Assembly (NCBI RefSeq): GCF_900016645.1
Contig: NZ_CDGJ01000066.1
Length of the DNA: 64,000 nt
Reading direction: 5' to 3' (one strand)
DNA from: Acididesulfobacillus acetoxydans
GTDB taxonomy: Bacteria > Bacillota > Desulfitobacteriia > Desulfitobacteriales > Desulfitobacteriaceae
This document shows positions 26,038 to 34,352 of the stretch, one piece after another. The position numbers and the translations under genes are program-made. How positions within the stretch are numbered: position 1 is the first letter of the stretch; every line of letters starts with the position of its first letter. The notes beneath the pieces were generated by a model, which saw only the letters and a list, made by a program, of their open reading frames with translations, did no database searches and had not been told where the DNA came from.

Positions 26038-26091
26038 CGTGCCTGGCAGCGCCGAGAAACAAATCTACGAAAGTTTGGAGAGGATTAGTGT

Positions 26092-27564
26092 ATGGAAGTT
26101 CGCGTCAGATTTGCGCCGAGCCCCACGGGCCCGCTTCATATCGGGGGTGCCCGTTCCGCTCTTTTTAATTATCTTTTGGCCCGGAGATCCGGGGGGACTT
26201 TCATCGTACGCAGCGAGGATACGGATTTGGAACGTTCCAGCCGTGCTTCGGAGGAGAATATTCTGGCAGCCTTACGCTGGCTGGGTATCCAATGGAACGA
26301 AGGAATTGAGGTGGGGGGGGGATACGGACCCTACCGGCAAACAGAGCGCCTTGCCCTGTATAAAGAGCACACGGATAAGTTGCTGGCAAGCGGCCGGGCC
26401 TATCACTGTTATTGTAGCGAAGAAGAGTTGGAAGAGGAACGCCGGGAATTGAGCGCCCGCGGGGAGACGCCGCACTATCGGGGCAAATGCCGGCATTTGA
26501 CAGCGCAAGAGCGGGCGCGCTATGAAGCGGAAGGGCGCCAACCGGTGGTCAGGTTCCGGGTCCCCGCCGGCAAAAAGATTGTTGTTCACGACTTGGTGCG
26601 GGGAGAGGTCGTGTTTGACAGCGACGGCATCGGGGATTTTATCATCGTCAAATCCGATGGTATTCCTACCTACAATTTTGCCGTCGTGGTGGATGACACC
26701 ACGATGAAAGTAACCCACGTGATCCGGGGGGAAGAGCACCTTTCCAATACCCCCAACCAAGTTTTGCTCTACGAAGCCTTGGGCTTTCCTGTGCCGCAGT
26801 TTGCCCATATCTCCCTCATTCTCAATACAGAGGGCAGGAAAATGAGCAAGCGGGACGGTGATACGGCGGTCATCGATTACCGGAAAAAAGGATACCTGCC
26901 CGAGGCGGTGATCAACTTCATCGCCTTGATGGGCTGGGCTCCGTCCGGCGAGGAGGAGTTTTATTCGATCGACCGGCTGGCCGAGGCCTTTTCTTTGGAC
27001 CGGGTGTCCAAAAGCCCGGCGGTCTTTGATGTGAACAAGCTCAACTGGATCAATGCTCATTATATCAGGGAGGCGTCGGTGCAGCGCCTGTCGGAATTGG
27101 CTCTCCCTCATTTGCGGGAGGCCGGGCTTTTTCCGGAAGAGCCTTTGAGTCAGGAACAATCCCGCTGGTTGGAAGGATTTGTGACGGCCGTTAGAGATCA
27201 CCTGGATTATTTAGCTCAGGTGAAGGATTATATTCATTATTTTTCCGGAGCGGAGGTGCCGGCTCCAGATCCTGAGGCGGAGGAGATCCTGCGGGGAGAA
27301 CAGGTACCCGCCGTTTTGGCTTTGTTCAGGGCCAAGATCCTAGAGGCGGCAGACCTCAGCGCCGAGAACTGCAAGGCCATTCTGAAGCAGATTACCAAGG
27401 AATTAAAGTTATCCGGCAAGCTCGTCTATATGCCGGTCCGCATCGCTCTCACCGGCCAAAAACACGGGCCCGAGATCGATCGCATCATCTCCCTGTTGGG
27501 ACGGGAAAATGTCTTGGCCCGGTTGGCGAGCAGTGAGCTTGGACGTGTCCCCGGGGGAGTCTAA
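26092..27564 (+). CDS. gltX: Glutamyl-tRNA synthetase
   Basis: This class I synthetase charges tRNA-Glu (and in Bacillota usually also tRNA-Gln). It has 490 residues with the HIGH-type motif SPTGPLHIGGAR near residue 10 and KMSKR at 250-254. The anticodon-binding domain fills the C-terminal third. It sits 54 bases after ispDF, a common arrangement. The CysE and CysS genes that often follow gltX are found 19 kb away instead. Confidence 0.97.
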   Translation: MEVRVRFAPSPTGPLHIGGARSALFNYLLARRSGGTFIVRSEDTDLERSSRASEENILAALRWLGIQWNEGIEVGGGYGPYRQTERLALYKEHTDKLLASGRAYHCYCSEEELEEERRELSARGETPHYRGKCRHLTAQERARYEAEGRQPVVRFRVPAGKKIVVHDLVRGEVVFDSDGIGDFIIVKSDGIPTYNFAVVVDDTTMKVTHVIRGEEHLSNTPNQVLLYEALGFPVPQFAHISLILNTEGRKMSKRDGDTAVIDYRKKGYLPEAVINFIALMGWAPSGEEEFYSIDRLAEAFSLDRVSKSPAVFDVNKLNWINAHYIREASVQRLSELALPHLREAGLFPEEPLSQEQSRWLEGFVTAVRDHLDYLAQVKDYIHYFSGAEVPAPDPEAEEILRGEQVPAVLALFRAKILEAADLSAENCKAILKQITKELKLSGKLVYMPVRIALTGQKHGPEIDRIISLLGRENVLARLASSELGRVPGGV

Positions 27565-27572
27565 AATGCATA

Positions 27573-27602
27573 TTGTATTCAGGTATGAAGGTATGGTATA
27601 CT
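27573..27602 (+). promoter_or_regulatory. Promoter before the small ORF
   Basis: TTGTAT (27573-27578), 18 bp, TATACT (27597-27602). Downstream is a palindrome ATACGCC-A-GGCGTAT (27649-27663) flanked by AGTCAG (27622-27627) and CTGACT (27664-27669), which can form a leader stem. Confidence 0.6.
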
Positions 27603-27686
27603 ACAAAGGTACGCAGCAGAGAGTCAGAAGTAATCCTGTGAAAGACTCATACGCCAGGCGTATCTGACTGAAAGGAGGCTTGACCC

Positions 27687-27812
27687 ATGACGGCGCTCAT
27701 TGGCATTGAAGTGTTTTGCCGTAAGTTCGGCTTTGCTGGTTTTGGCGCAAGTTCATATGTCGGCCTTCGCAACAGGGAACCGAGAACCGATCTAAGAACC
27801 GATCTGATGTGA
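27687..27812 (+). CDS. Small ORF of 41 residues
   Basis: It starts MTALIGIEVFC and ends DLRTDLM, just before two closely spaced repeats of the ACCGATCT type. A very strong AAAGGAGG site (27671-27678) precedes the ATG, it has its own promoter, and an intrinsic terminator follows 38 bases later. I do not recognise the product. It may be a small protein or a leader peptide for the downstream MFS gene. Confidence 0.5.
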   Translation: MTALIGIEVFCRKFGFAGFGASSYVGLRNREPRTDLRTDLM

Positions 27813-27849
27813 TGTAGGGAATTGGGTCAAATGGCTCGCCGGTAACGTT

Positions 27850-27883
27850 AAGTCGCGGGGTCGCAAGATTCCGTGACTTTTTT
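27850..27883 (+). terminator. Terminator after the small ORF
   Basis: AAGTCGCGG (27850-27858) pairs with CCGTGACTT (27871-27879) with one G-T pair, followed by TTTT. Confidence 0.75.
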
Positions 27884-27961
27884 GGTTTCGCGCTTCTGAG
27901 CACTATTATTTTGGTACTCCGGAGTCGGCCCCTGGTTTGTCTGCCTTCGAACGGCCAAAGA

Positions 27962-28017
27962 AAGTCATGGATCCCCTCTGAGCTCTTATGCCAGAGGCGG
28001 GCCATGACTTATTTTTT
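27962..28017 (+). terminator. Terminator or attenuator ahead of the MFS gene
   Basis: AAGTCATGG (27962-27970) pairs perfectly with CCATGACTT (28002-28010), and inside it CCTCT (27975-27979) pairs with AGAGG (27993-27997); ATTTTTT follows. It ends 43 bases before the MFS start, so it could attenuate that gene. Confidence 0.8.
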
Positions 28018-28059
28018 AGATATTTTATGTGGATAGGAAAAAGAGAGTGGAGGGGTAGC

Positions 28060-29331
28060 ATGTTTCGCGGCTTGCTTAAGCCCTATAAAGGGCTGCCGAA
28101 AGAAGTTTACATTATCTTTATCGCCAGGATTGTCAACGCTTTGGGCTGTTTCGTCATGCCCCTGTTGACCTTGATCCTGACAGAAAAGGTTGGGTTGTCG
28201 AAAGAAGCGGCGGGACTGTACATAAGTGCGGCAGGGTTTCTGTATATGCCCGCATCGATGTTGGGGGGGAAGCTGGCAGACAGTTTCGGCCGCAAGAATC
28301 TGATCGTGATTTGCAGTTTCTTGGGGGCGGCCCTTTATATTGTCTGCGGTATGCTGGGGCCCTCAATGGTCATGGTGTCTGTTCTGATGTTGGCGGGGGC
28401 GTTCATGGCTATGGCCGATCCGGCCAATGTCTCGCTCCTGGCAGATCTGACAACCCCGGAAAACCGCAACGGAGCCTACTCTCTCATTTATATGGGATGG
28501 AATATCGGTTTTGCGGTCGGACCTGTTCTGGGGGGGATGCTTTTCCAAAATCACCTGTCCTTGGTCTTTATCGGCGACGCGGCGACAGCCTTGCTGGCTT
28601 TGAGCCTGGTGGTGTTCTTTGTCAAGGATACCCTGCACCGCACGCGGGAGGAGATCGGCGATGAGGGCCGGCGCTGGGAACGCCGGGAGGAGGGATCGAT
28701 TTTCAGCGTGCTCTTCAAGCGGCCGATTCTCCTCTACTTTGCCTTCATCATTTTTGGCTATAATTTCACTTATGCCCAATGGGCTTTTCTCCTGCCCATG
28801 CAGGCCGTCCGGGATTTCGGAGCCGCCGGGGCCAGATATTTCGGGTTGGTGGCGGCTTTTAACGGCTTAATCGTGATGATTTTCACCCCCGTACTAACCA
28901 GGATGACGGTTCGGCTCAAAAATATACGCCGCATGGTTTTGAGCGGGATTTTTTACGCTGTCGGCTTTGGTCTCTTGGGAGTCGTGGAATCCTTGCCCTT
29001 GATATTCGTCTGTGCTTTTATCTTTACCATCGGTGAAATTGTGCTTTCCATCAGTGCGATTCCTTTCTTAGTCAACCATACCCCTGCTTCGCACCGAGGA
29101 CGGATGAATGCGCTGATTCCGACCATTATGGGGTTGGGCTATACCCTGGGGCCTTTGGGGATGGGACAGATGCTGAGATATGTCACGATGGCAACGGGCT
29201 GGCTTCTGGCCGCCGGCTTAACTTTGGTCTGCGTTTTGCTTATGTACGGGTTGGAAAAGTATGATGACCGTCACTCGGCGGAAGATTTTGTCCTCACGGC
29301 CGAGAAGCCGGCGGACCAAACGGCGCTTTAA
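28060..29331 (+). CDS. MFS transporter (multidrug-type)
   Basis: This 423-residue protein has about twelve membrane helices and the loop 2-3 motif GGKLADSFGRKN typical of the major facilitator superfamily. It is probably a drug or metabolite exporter. ATG 28060 has a GGAGGGG site; an earlier in-frame ATG overlaps the terminator upstream. Its stop overlaps the stop of the convergent gene by 3 bases. Confidence 0.88.
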   Translation: MFRGLLKPYKGLPKEVYIIFIARIVNALGCFVMPLLTLILTEKVGLSKEAAGLYISAAGFLYMPASMLGGKLADSFGRKNLIVICSFLGAALYIVCGMLGPSMVMVSVLMLAGAFMAMADPANVSLLADLTTPENRNGAYSLIYMGWNIGFAVGPVLGGMLFQNHLSLVFIGDAATALLALSLVVFFVKDTLHRTREEIGDEGRRWERREEGSIFSVLFKRPILLYFAFIIFGYNFTYAQWAFLLPMQAVRDFGAAGARYFGLVAAFNGLIVMIFTPVLTRMTVRLKNIRRMVLSGIFYAVGFGLLGVVESLPLIFVCAFIFTIGEIVLSISAIPFLVNHTPASHRGRMNALIPTIMGLGYTLGPLGMGQMLRYVTMATGWLLAAGLTLVCVLLMYGLEKYDDRHSAEDFVLTAEKPADQTAL

Positions 29332-29669
29332 CGGAGAAGCCTCAAGGTTTTGGCCAGCCAATTCACCAAGGAAATGAGAAGAGCGGCTAAAAAGGCGACG
29401 CCAAAGCCCGGAATAACCAGACCCGGCAGAAAGACAGCTGTGAGCATCAGCATCCAGGTATTGACCACTAAAGTAAAGAGTCCCACGGTGAGCAAGTTCA
29501 AAGGGAACGTTAATAGGATGAGCAGGGGGCGCAGGAAGAAGTTGACCAGAGTCAGAACGAAACCGGCCCAGAGGTAAGTCCAGGGAGTGGCCGCATGTAT
29601 GGGCAGAACCTGAGCGGCCAGATAGAAAGCCGTGGTATTGACGAGGAAAGTCCAGAGTTGGCGGCGCAT
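29328..29669 (-). CDS. Four-helix membrane protein, YvlD/phage holin superfamily 4
   Basis: This 113-residue protein has four hydrophobic helices and the LWAGFVLTLVNFFLRP signature of the YvlD family. The function of these envelope proteins is unknown; in Bacillus the yvlABCD genes are cell-envelope-stress associated. Here it is the last gene of a leftward group with a short protein and a SHOCT-like protein upstream. Confidence 0.85.
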   Translation of the reverse strand: MRRQLWTFLVNTTAFYLAAQVLPIHAATPWTYLWAGFVLTLVNFFLRPLLILLTFPLNLLTVGLFTLVVNTWMLMLTAVFLPGLVIPGFGVAFLAALLISLVNWLAKTLRLLR

Positions 29670-29726
29670 CGAATCCCTCCGTTACTGACGTTATCTCAAT
29701 TCCTCCGAGGCGGCGGTTCCGCGAGC

Positions 29727-30020
29727 CTACTTGAGGGCGAGGTAAACTCTGACCCCCGACGCCTCCACGTCGACAAGCCTCAAGCCCTTGTGGCGGCGCA
29801 AGTCTTGCAGTATCTCGGTACTGACCCCGTGAAGGTTCTTGGGGAGTGGGATGCCGCGGTACGGATAAGCCCACTTCCGCCACACCCTTTCCCCGAGCCA
29901 GACAAAGCTGCCGAGGGCCCCCAGGAAATCTTCCAGAACGAATAAAGGCACGGGCAGAGAGATTCGCGGAAACCCGGGTGTTTTGAGGCCGATGATCAGG
30001 AAAGTGGCCTTATTCCACAC
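29727..30020 (-). CDS. Hypothetical protein, 97 residues
   Basis: I do not recognise it. It has a hydrophobic stretch near the N-terminus, then charged segments ending VRVYLALK. The GTG start at 30020 overlaps the stop of the upstream SHOCT-like gene by 11 bases, which suggests translational coupling. A longer frame exists but would run antiparallel in sense to that gene. Its place between the two yvl-like genes suggests a shared envelope role. Confidence 0.55.
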   Translation of the reverse strand: MWNKATFLIIGLKTPGFPRISLPVPLFVLEDFLGALGSFVWLGERVWRKWAYPYRGIPLPKNLHGVSTEILQDLRRHKGLRLVDVEASGVRVYLALK

Positions 30021-30498
30021 AGACTTCGACCTTGACCTTTCCTTGGTATTCATCTTCAGTCTCGATATCCACCAGTTTTCCGTCTGTTCCCTGCTCCAGC
30101 AGCCGGACCAGCTCCTCGATATTGATGTCGTAGGGGTCAAGCCCTTTTTTCTCCATTTCTGCCCGGGCTTCGGCAGGAATGAAAGCCAAGGCATAGCGGG
30201 CGAGCTTGGAAGCGGACTTGATCAGACTGAACGGAATGTTGACATTGACTTTGTTGCTCTTGTCCCCGGTGACGCGAACCCTCAAAAAGTGTTCGGCGGC
30301 TGAGGAAGTGGCGCCGCCATGAGTCTCTTGGTCTTGGGCCTGATCCTTGGGGGCCGAGCCGGCTCTGCGTTGACCGAGATACGGTTCGCCATCTTGCCCC
30401 TCATCAAAGGCTTTAAGCAGCTCCATTCCTTCGGCGGCGCTAATTTTTCCTTCTTGAATCATCTCCAGAACCTTCAATTTCTCTTCGTTCATGATCAT
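30010..30498 (-). CDS. SHOCT-like/YvlB-type protein
   Basis: The 162-residue protein begins with a SHOCT-like helix pair (EKLKVLEMIQEGKISAAEGMELL), which is the N-terminus shared by YvlB-type proteins. A charged linker (about 40-70) and a conserved C-terminal part with KVNVNIPFSLIK follow. Such proteins are found with YvlD and DUF2089 regulators in Clostridia. ATG 30498 follows AAAGGATTGACG; a TTG two codons earlier is less likely. Confidence 0.75.
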   Translation of the reverse strand: MIMNEEKLKVLEMIQEGKISAAEGMELLKAFDEGQDGEPYLGQRRAGSAPKDQAQDQETHGGATSSAAEHFLRVRVTGDKSNKVNVNIPFSLIKSASKLARYALAFIPAEARAEMEKKGLDPYDINIEELVRLLEQGTDGKLVDIETEDEYQGKVKVEVCVE

Positions 30499-30719
30499 CG
30501 TCAATCCTTTCGTTTTTCTCGCCGGGGCGCTTTAATGACCCGCCTCGTCTCAACTTTTGACGCCTTGCGCCCGGGCGGACTCTCCTTGGCCCCCAAAAGG
30601 TTCACTAAACACTTCCGACGTTCGCCCGTGGTCACGGTGTCGCCGAGATTTAACCGCAAGCCTCGCTGAGATAAGCGCCGGGTCAGCCGAGGTTTAGCCG
30701 CCGGTGATGCCCTTAGGAT

Positions 30720-31106
30720 CTAGCGTCTGCCTCTTAATTGCCTGGCCGCCTCTTGGGCGGAGAGCTCCCCGCGCTCCAAAGCGATCAGGATCTCTTGCCT
30801 GCGCTCACTCTCTTCCGGAGTGTGGATCCCGGCCTTGTCGGGACCGTAACCCAAAGCCTCGATCACGCTGTCCAGGCGGCTGCGCACCGTGGGATAGGAG
30901 ATTCCCAAGACTTTTTCTACTTCTTTAATGTTGCCCCGGCACCTAATGAAAGCCTCCACGAATTCCAATTGTTCGGTGGGCAGCCGGCAAAACTTGCACG
31001 ACGAAAACTCTCCTTCAACCTTGGTCGGACAGTGGGTGCAGGCGAGCTTAGTGATGATCAGTTCGTGGCTGCACACCGGACAACGATGGGGTATGCGATA
31101 GGACAT
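30720..31106 (-). CDS. DUF2089-family regulator with zinc ribbon
   Basis: The 128-residue protein has an N-terminal zinc ribbon (CPVC, CTHC, CKFC cysteines) and a helix-turn-helix (KEVEKVLGISYPTVRSRLD). DUF2089 proteins are considered transcriptional regulators and are often next to SHOCT/YvlB genes, as here. ATG 31106 follows GAGAGGTGATT. A strong promoter lies about 240 bases upstream, and a tandem repeat array fills the leader, so autoregulation is plausible. Confidence 0.85.
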   Translation of the reverse strand: MSYRIPHRCPVCSHELIITKLACTHCPTKVEGEFSSCKFCRLPTEQLEFVEAFIRCRGNIKEVEKVLGISYPTVRSRLDSVIEALGYGPDKAGIHTPEESERRQEILIALERGELSAQEAARQLRGRR

Positions 31107-31143
31107 GGAATCACCTCTCAAGAACTTTCCAAAGGCATTTGTT

Positions 31144-31279
31144 TGACACAGGCAGTCGTCTGACACAGGCAGTCGTCTGACAAAGGTATTCGTCTGACAA
31201 AGGTATTCGTCTGACAAAGGTATTCGTCTGACACAGGCAGTCGTCTGACAAAAGTATTCGTCTGACAAAGGTATTTGCC
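31144..31279 (-). repeat. Array of eight 17-bp tandem repeats
   Basis: Units begin with TGACA at 31144, 31161, 31178, 31195, 31212, 31229, 31246 and 31263, always 17 bp apart. Two versions alternate: cacaggcagtcgtc (units 1, 2 and 6) and caaaggtattcgtc (3, 4, 5, 7 and 8, the last diverged). The array lies in the untranslated leader of the DUF2089 gene, between its promoter and start codon. Confidence 0.95.
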
Positions 31280-31348
31280 CGGTATTCGATCGATACCAGC
31301 CCTTATATACCAACAACCCTTGTCGGAGCGGCCGCCTTTTCTGCTCTA

Positions 31349-31377
31349 AGAATAACAGAGCCACTTAATTATGTCAA
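31349..31377 (-). promoter_or_regulatory. Promoter of the DUF2089-yvl group
   Basis: On the minus strand TTGACA (31377-31372), 17 bp, TATTCT (31354-31349), a good sigma-A promoter. Transcription would start near 31340 and run through the 17-bp repeat array. Confidence 0.8.
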
Positions 31378-31387
31378 TAGTTTAGTT

Positions 31388-31417
31388 AACAATATTAATA
31401 GATATATTAATATTGTT
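31388..31417. promoter_or_regulatory. Perfect 12-bp inverted repeat, operator-like
   Basis: AACAATATTAAT (31388-31399) and ATTAATATTGTT (31406-31417) with a 6-bp spacer, in a very AT-rich stretch just upstream of the leftward promoter. It looks like a repressor or activator site. Confidence 0.6.
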
Positions 31418-31660
31418 CATCAGTTGCTCATCACCTTCAGAGTCTTAGGCCATGGCCTCAATCATCAGCCAGGTGGTAAATTGGGCGAAACGATCCTCAG
31501 GAGCGAGCGGCAAGACCAGGGAATTCGAATATCTCTGCCGATGCCAGTGTACAGAAGCGGCCGCGGGAGGAATTTACGCAAAAGATCGCGAATAGTAGAA
31601 AATGCGACCCCCAAAGCGGTCGCAAATTGAATGCCCTGACACGGCTGAGGGAGGAAGAGC

Positions 31661-32014
31661 ATGGCGACAGTATATGAAGTATGCGCCATCGTGATGACCG
31701 TTTTCCTGGGAGTTTTGGCTTTTGAAGCGGCTTTAGCGGTGTATTCCCTGCGCAAGCTGACGGAGGAAGCGAGACATACTCTGCAAAATGCCAACGTTCA
31801 GCTGCCGGCGCTTCTTGAGAATGTTCTGGCAGTCGCCCGGAAGGTTCGGGTAACCAGCGAATTAGTGGAGGATGGCGTCAGCCGGGCGGCCGCCGGTATG
31901 GCCAAGGTCAAAGGGGAGCCGCTGCTTTTTCTCGTGAATAGTTTAGCCGCGGTCAAGGAAGGCTTAAGCCTGTGGGAGAAGATTCGCGCCCGCCAAAGCC
32001 AGCCGGACAAGTAG
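31661..32014 (+). CDS. Small membrane-anchored DUF948-like protein
   Basis: This 117-residue protein has one N-terminal membrane helix (about 5-28) and a long, coiled-coil-like C-terminal part, the layout of the DUF948 family often found near YtxH genes. The gene converges on a YtxH-type gene 14 bases later. A GGAGGAAGAGC site supports the ATG. The roughly 240 bases upstream contain nothing I recognise. Confidence 0.7.
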   Translation: MATVYEVCAIVMTVFLGVLAFEAALAVYSLRKLTEEARHTLQNANVQLPALLENVLAVARKVRVTSELVEDGVSRAAAGMAKVKGEPLLFLVNSLAAVKEGLSLWEKIRARQSQPDK

Positions 32015-32028
32015 GACGCGGGGTTTTT

Positions 32029-32328
32029 TCACTCCGGCCCGTGGTTTTCGGCTTGCGGCTCCCGATCTCTGATTGGAATGGTGACGTACCCGGGTTTGGC
32101 GCTGCCGGTCGCTTCCTGCAGGAAAGACTGCAAATCTTCGGTCAAGCGCTTGGCTTTGGCTAGCCATTGCGGATCTCCGACCCGTTCGGTCAGAGCCTGC
32201 GCCAGGTCGCTGCGCAAGTCACGGCCGCTTTTGGGGGCGATAAGGAGCCCGGTTATGGCTCCGGCCAGTCCGCCGACCAAAGCGGCGGCAGCGATTGTTC
32301 CCAGGTTGCAGCGGCGGGGATTTTCCAT
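32029..32328 (-). CDS. YtxH-domain membrane protein
   Basis: This 99-residue protein has a glycine/alanine-rich hydrophobic segment followed by GLLIAPKSGRDLRSDL, the YtxH signature. These are stress-induced envelope proteins of unknown role. ATG 32328 is preferred, though a TTG two codons earlier has a better-spaced AAAGGA. Confidence 0.85.
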   Translation of the reverse strand: MENPRRCNLGTIAAAALVGGLAGAITGLLIAPKSGRDLRSDLAQALTERVGDPQWLAKAKRLTEDLQSFLQEATGSAKPGYVTIPIRDREPQAENHGPE

Positions 32329-32429
32329 AAACAAATCATTCCTTTCTCGGATCAATGATCAATGCCGGTTCCCGCATCAGTACCGGCTATGAGCCGGAGC
32401 CAGTCTGGGGGCCGGCCGCTGATATGGGC

Positions 32430-32567
32430 CCGGGGGTCTCCCCCGGTGAGATTCCTTAGCTTTATCCTAACACAAGGTGCCTGTAACCGGGAGTATTTTT
32501 TCGAGGCGACCTTGAGGCCCCAGCAAAGTGGCGTGAGCAGAGTGAACTCGTTCAACTAAAGTTGAAC
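32430..32567. other. Hairpin and palindrome between YtxH and corrinoid genes
   Basis: This 360-base gap contains a perfect 7-bp hairpin (32430-32436 with 32440-32446) and an 8-bp palindrome GTTCAACT-AA-AGTTGAAC at 32550-32567. No protein is apparent. The palindrome may be an operator for the corrinoid gene downstream. Confidence 0.4.
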
Positions 32568-32691
32568 ATAGTCCCGCCGCACCCGGAATGAGGTGGCCGG
32601 CGCCGGGTTGGATAGAATAGTCGCCAAGGGCAGCATTTTGTTGATGAGTATTTTTCTCCTAAGTGACGCGAAGCAAAGGGGTGAGGACGGT

Positions 32692-33345
32692 GTGAATGAT
32701 TTTGAGCCGTTGATTGCCGCCGTCATGGCCGGAAAGCGGGAAGAAGCTGTTAATGAGTCCGCGAAGCTTCTTGAGACGGGAGCCACCCCGGAGCAGATCG
32801 TTCGGGACGGCCTTACCGTAGCTCTGGCTTTGCTGGGTCCTCGCTGCACGGCCGAGGATTTTAACCTTTTGGAAATATTGCTTGCCGGCCGCGCGATGAT
32901 GTACGTGATCGATAAAGTCGTCCAACCGCGCCTGCAAGCGGGGACAAGCATGTTCGCCGCTCAACCGGGGATTGTTGTGGGAACGATCAAGGGTGATATC
33001 CACGATTTAGGCCGGCAGGTCCTCTCGGTCATTTTGAGGTCGGCAACGTACAGGGTGATTGATTTGGGCAAAGATGTCGAACCGGAAGCATTTGCGGAAT
33101 GCTGTGCCAAGGAAAAGGCACAGGCCATAGGCATCTCTAGCCTCATTACGGTCACTTCGCCTACGATCCGCCGAGTGAAGGAGATCTGCCGGGCCCGAGG
33201 TCTCGGCCATATTCCGGTTGTGGCCGGGGGAGCGGCGGTGCGTCAGGCTTCGGCGGAATATCTGAATGTTGATTATGTGGCGCGTGACGTCTTTGACGGC
33301 TTGAATTATTTTTTACGGGAGGTGCCGCCCGATGGAAGCCTTTGA
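32692..33345 (+). CDS. Corrinoid (B12-binding) methyltransferase protein, MttC/MtbC type
   Basis: The 217-residue protein has a helical cap domain (about 1-90) and a B12-binding domain with the base-off motif D-I-H-D-L-G (102-107, His104 the cobalt ligand), then SSLIT and GGAA motifs. Such proteins carry a methyl group between a substrate-specific methyltransferase and a second methylase. The next gene, which overlaps by 14 bases, is a UroD-type methyltransferase, likely the partner. GTG 32692 follows AAGGGGTGAGG. The substrate-side methyltransferase is not in the window. Confidence 0.93.
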   Translation: MNDFEPLIAAVMAGKREEAVNESAKLLETGATPEQIVRDGLTVALALLGPRCTAEDFNLLEILLAGRAMMYVIDKVVQPRLQAGTSMFAAQPGIVVGTIKGDIHDLGRQVLSVILRSATYRVIDLGKDVEPEAFAECCAKEKAQAIGISSLITVTSPTIRRVKEICRARGLGHIPVVAGGAAVRQASAEYLNVDYVARDVFDGLNYFLREVPPDGSL

Positions 33346-34342
33346 ACGGCTGCTGGCAACTTTGCGGGGGGAAAAGCCGGACAGGACTCCTTGGCTTCCC
33401 TTGATCTTTGGCGCGGCTTACGCTCACACGGGTCACTCCTTGTCCGAATACCTGCACCACCCGGAAATTATGGCGGCGGGCCAAGTCAAGGCCAGGCAGT
33501 ATTTAAACGCGGATGCTCTGTTCGTCTTCGGGGACAATGCCATGGAGGCGGAAGCTCTGGGGTGCCGCCTCGATTACAGCCGGCCGTTCTACCCGTATGT
33601 GACTCAGATCCTGCTGGACGACTGGGACAAAGATAATATATTGCCACCCTGGCAAAATGGCGGGAATCGGATTCCCGTCCTGCTGGAAGTCTGCCGGCGC
33701 TTGAAACAGAGCGGCGGAGGCTTTCCCATCATCGCCCACGTGCTGGGTCCGGTGACCTTGGCGGCTCAATTATTCGGGATGGAGGAGTTTCTGTATTTTG
33801 CCGCGGATTTCCCGGAAAAGGTGCCTTCGTTGCTGGGGGAAACCCGGCGGGTGGGCTTGGAAATTGCGAGAGCGTATAGAGAGGCCGGAGCAGATGCCAT
33901 CCTTGTGGGTGACCCTTGCGCTTCGCCGTCTTTTTTCCCGGCGGAGTACTACCGGCGCTGGATGCTGAAGGAGCATCAGGCCTTGATGCGGGGCTTGGCG
34001 GAGGAAGGTGTGCCGATACGCTGGTTAATGGTCACAGGCAATGTTACGGAGATTCTATCTGACTTGGCCCGCACAGGGGCGGACGTTCTGACCGTAGATT
34101 ATATGGTATCTCTCGACGCGGCTTTAGCGGTGCCTGCCGCCATTATAGCCGGCGGCCTAAAACCCCATTTGTTTGCCTTGCCGGACAGCGACGAGCTCTA
34201 TCGTGAGATCTCTGGGCTTGTGGAAAGATATCGGAGGCGCCCTGATTATTGGCTGAGTACGGGGTGCGAATTACCCTTGGAGGCCGATTGGAACATGCTC
34301 AAGCGGTTTGCTTCGAGGGCAGGGATTTCGAAAAAGGACTGA
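33332..34342 (+). CDS. UroD/MtaA-type methyltransferase
   Basis: The 336-residue protein is a uroporphyrinogen decarboxylase superfamily member of the methyltransferase branch (MtaA/MtbA/CmuA-like): it moves a methyl group from a corrinoid protein to a thiol or tetrahydrofolate-linked acceptor. GDPCASP, near residue 190, and STGCELP near the end are recognisable landmarks. It overlaps the corrinoid gene by 14 bases. The methylated substrate (a methylamine or O-methyl compound) cannot be inferred. Confidence 0.88.
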   Translation: MEAFERLLATLRGEKPDRTPWLPLIFGAAYAHTGHSLSEYLHHPEIMAAGQVKARQYLNADALFVFGDNAMEAEALGCRLDYSRPFYPYVTQILLDDWDKDNILPPWQNGGNRIPVLLEVCRRLKQSGGGFPIIAHVLGPVTLAAQLFGMEEFLYFAADFPEKVPSLLGETRRVGLEIARAYREAGADAILVGDPCASPSFFPAEYYRRWMLKEHQALMRGLAEEGVPIRWLMVTGNVTEILSDLARTGADVLTVDYMVSLDAALAVPAAIIAGGLKPHLFALPDSDELYREISGLVERYRRRPDYWLSTGCELPLEADWNMLKRFASRAGISKKD

Positions 34343-34352
34343 GCGGTGTGAC

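Noticed and set aside
30021..30194. Longer version of the 97-residue protein gene
   Set aside because: The extra part overlaps the SHOCT-like gene in another frame and reads as its shadow; the GTG at the stop overlap is the better start.
31144..31279. CRISPR array
   Set aside because: Units are 17 bp and contiguous without unique spacers, and no cas gene is near.
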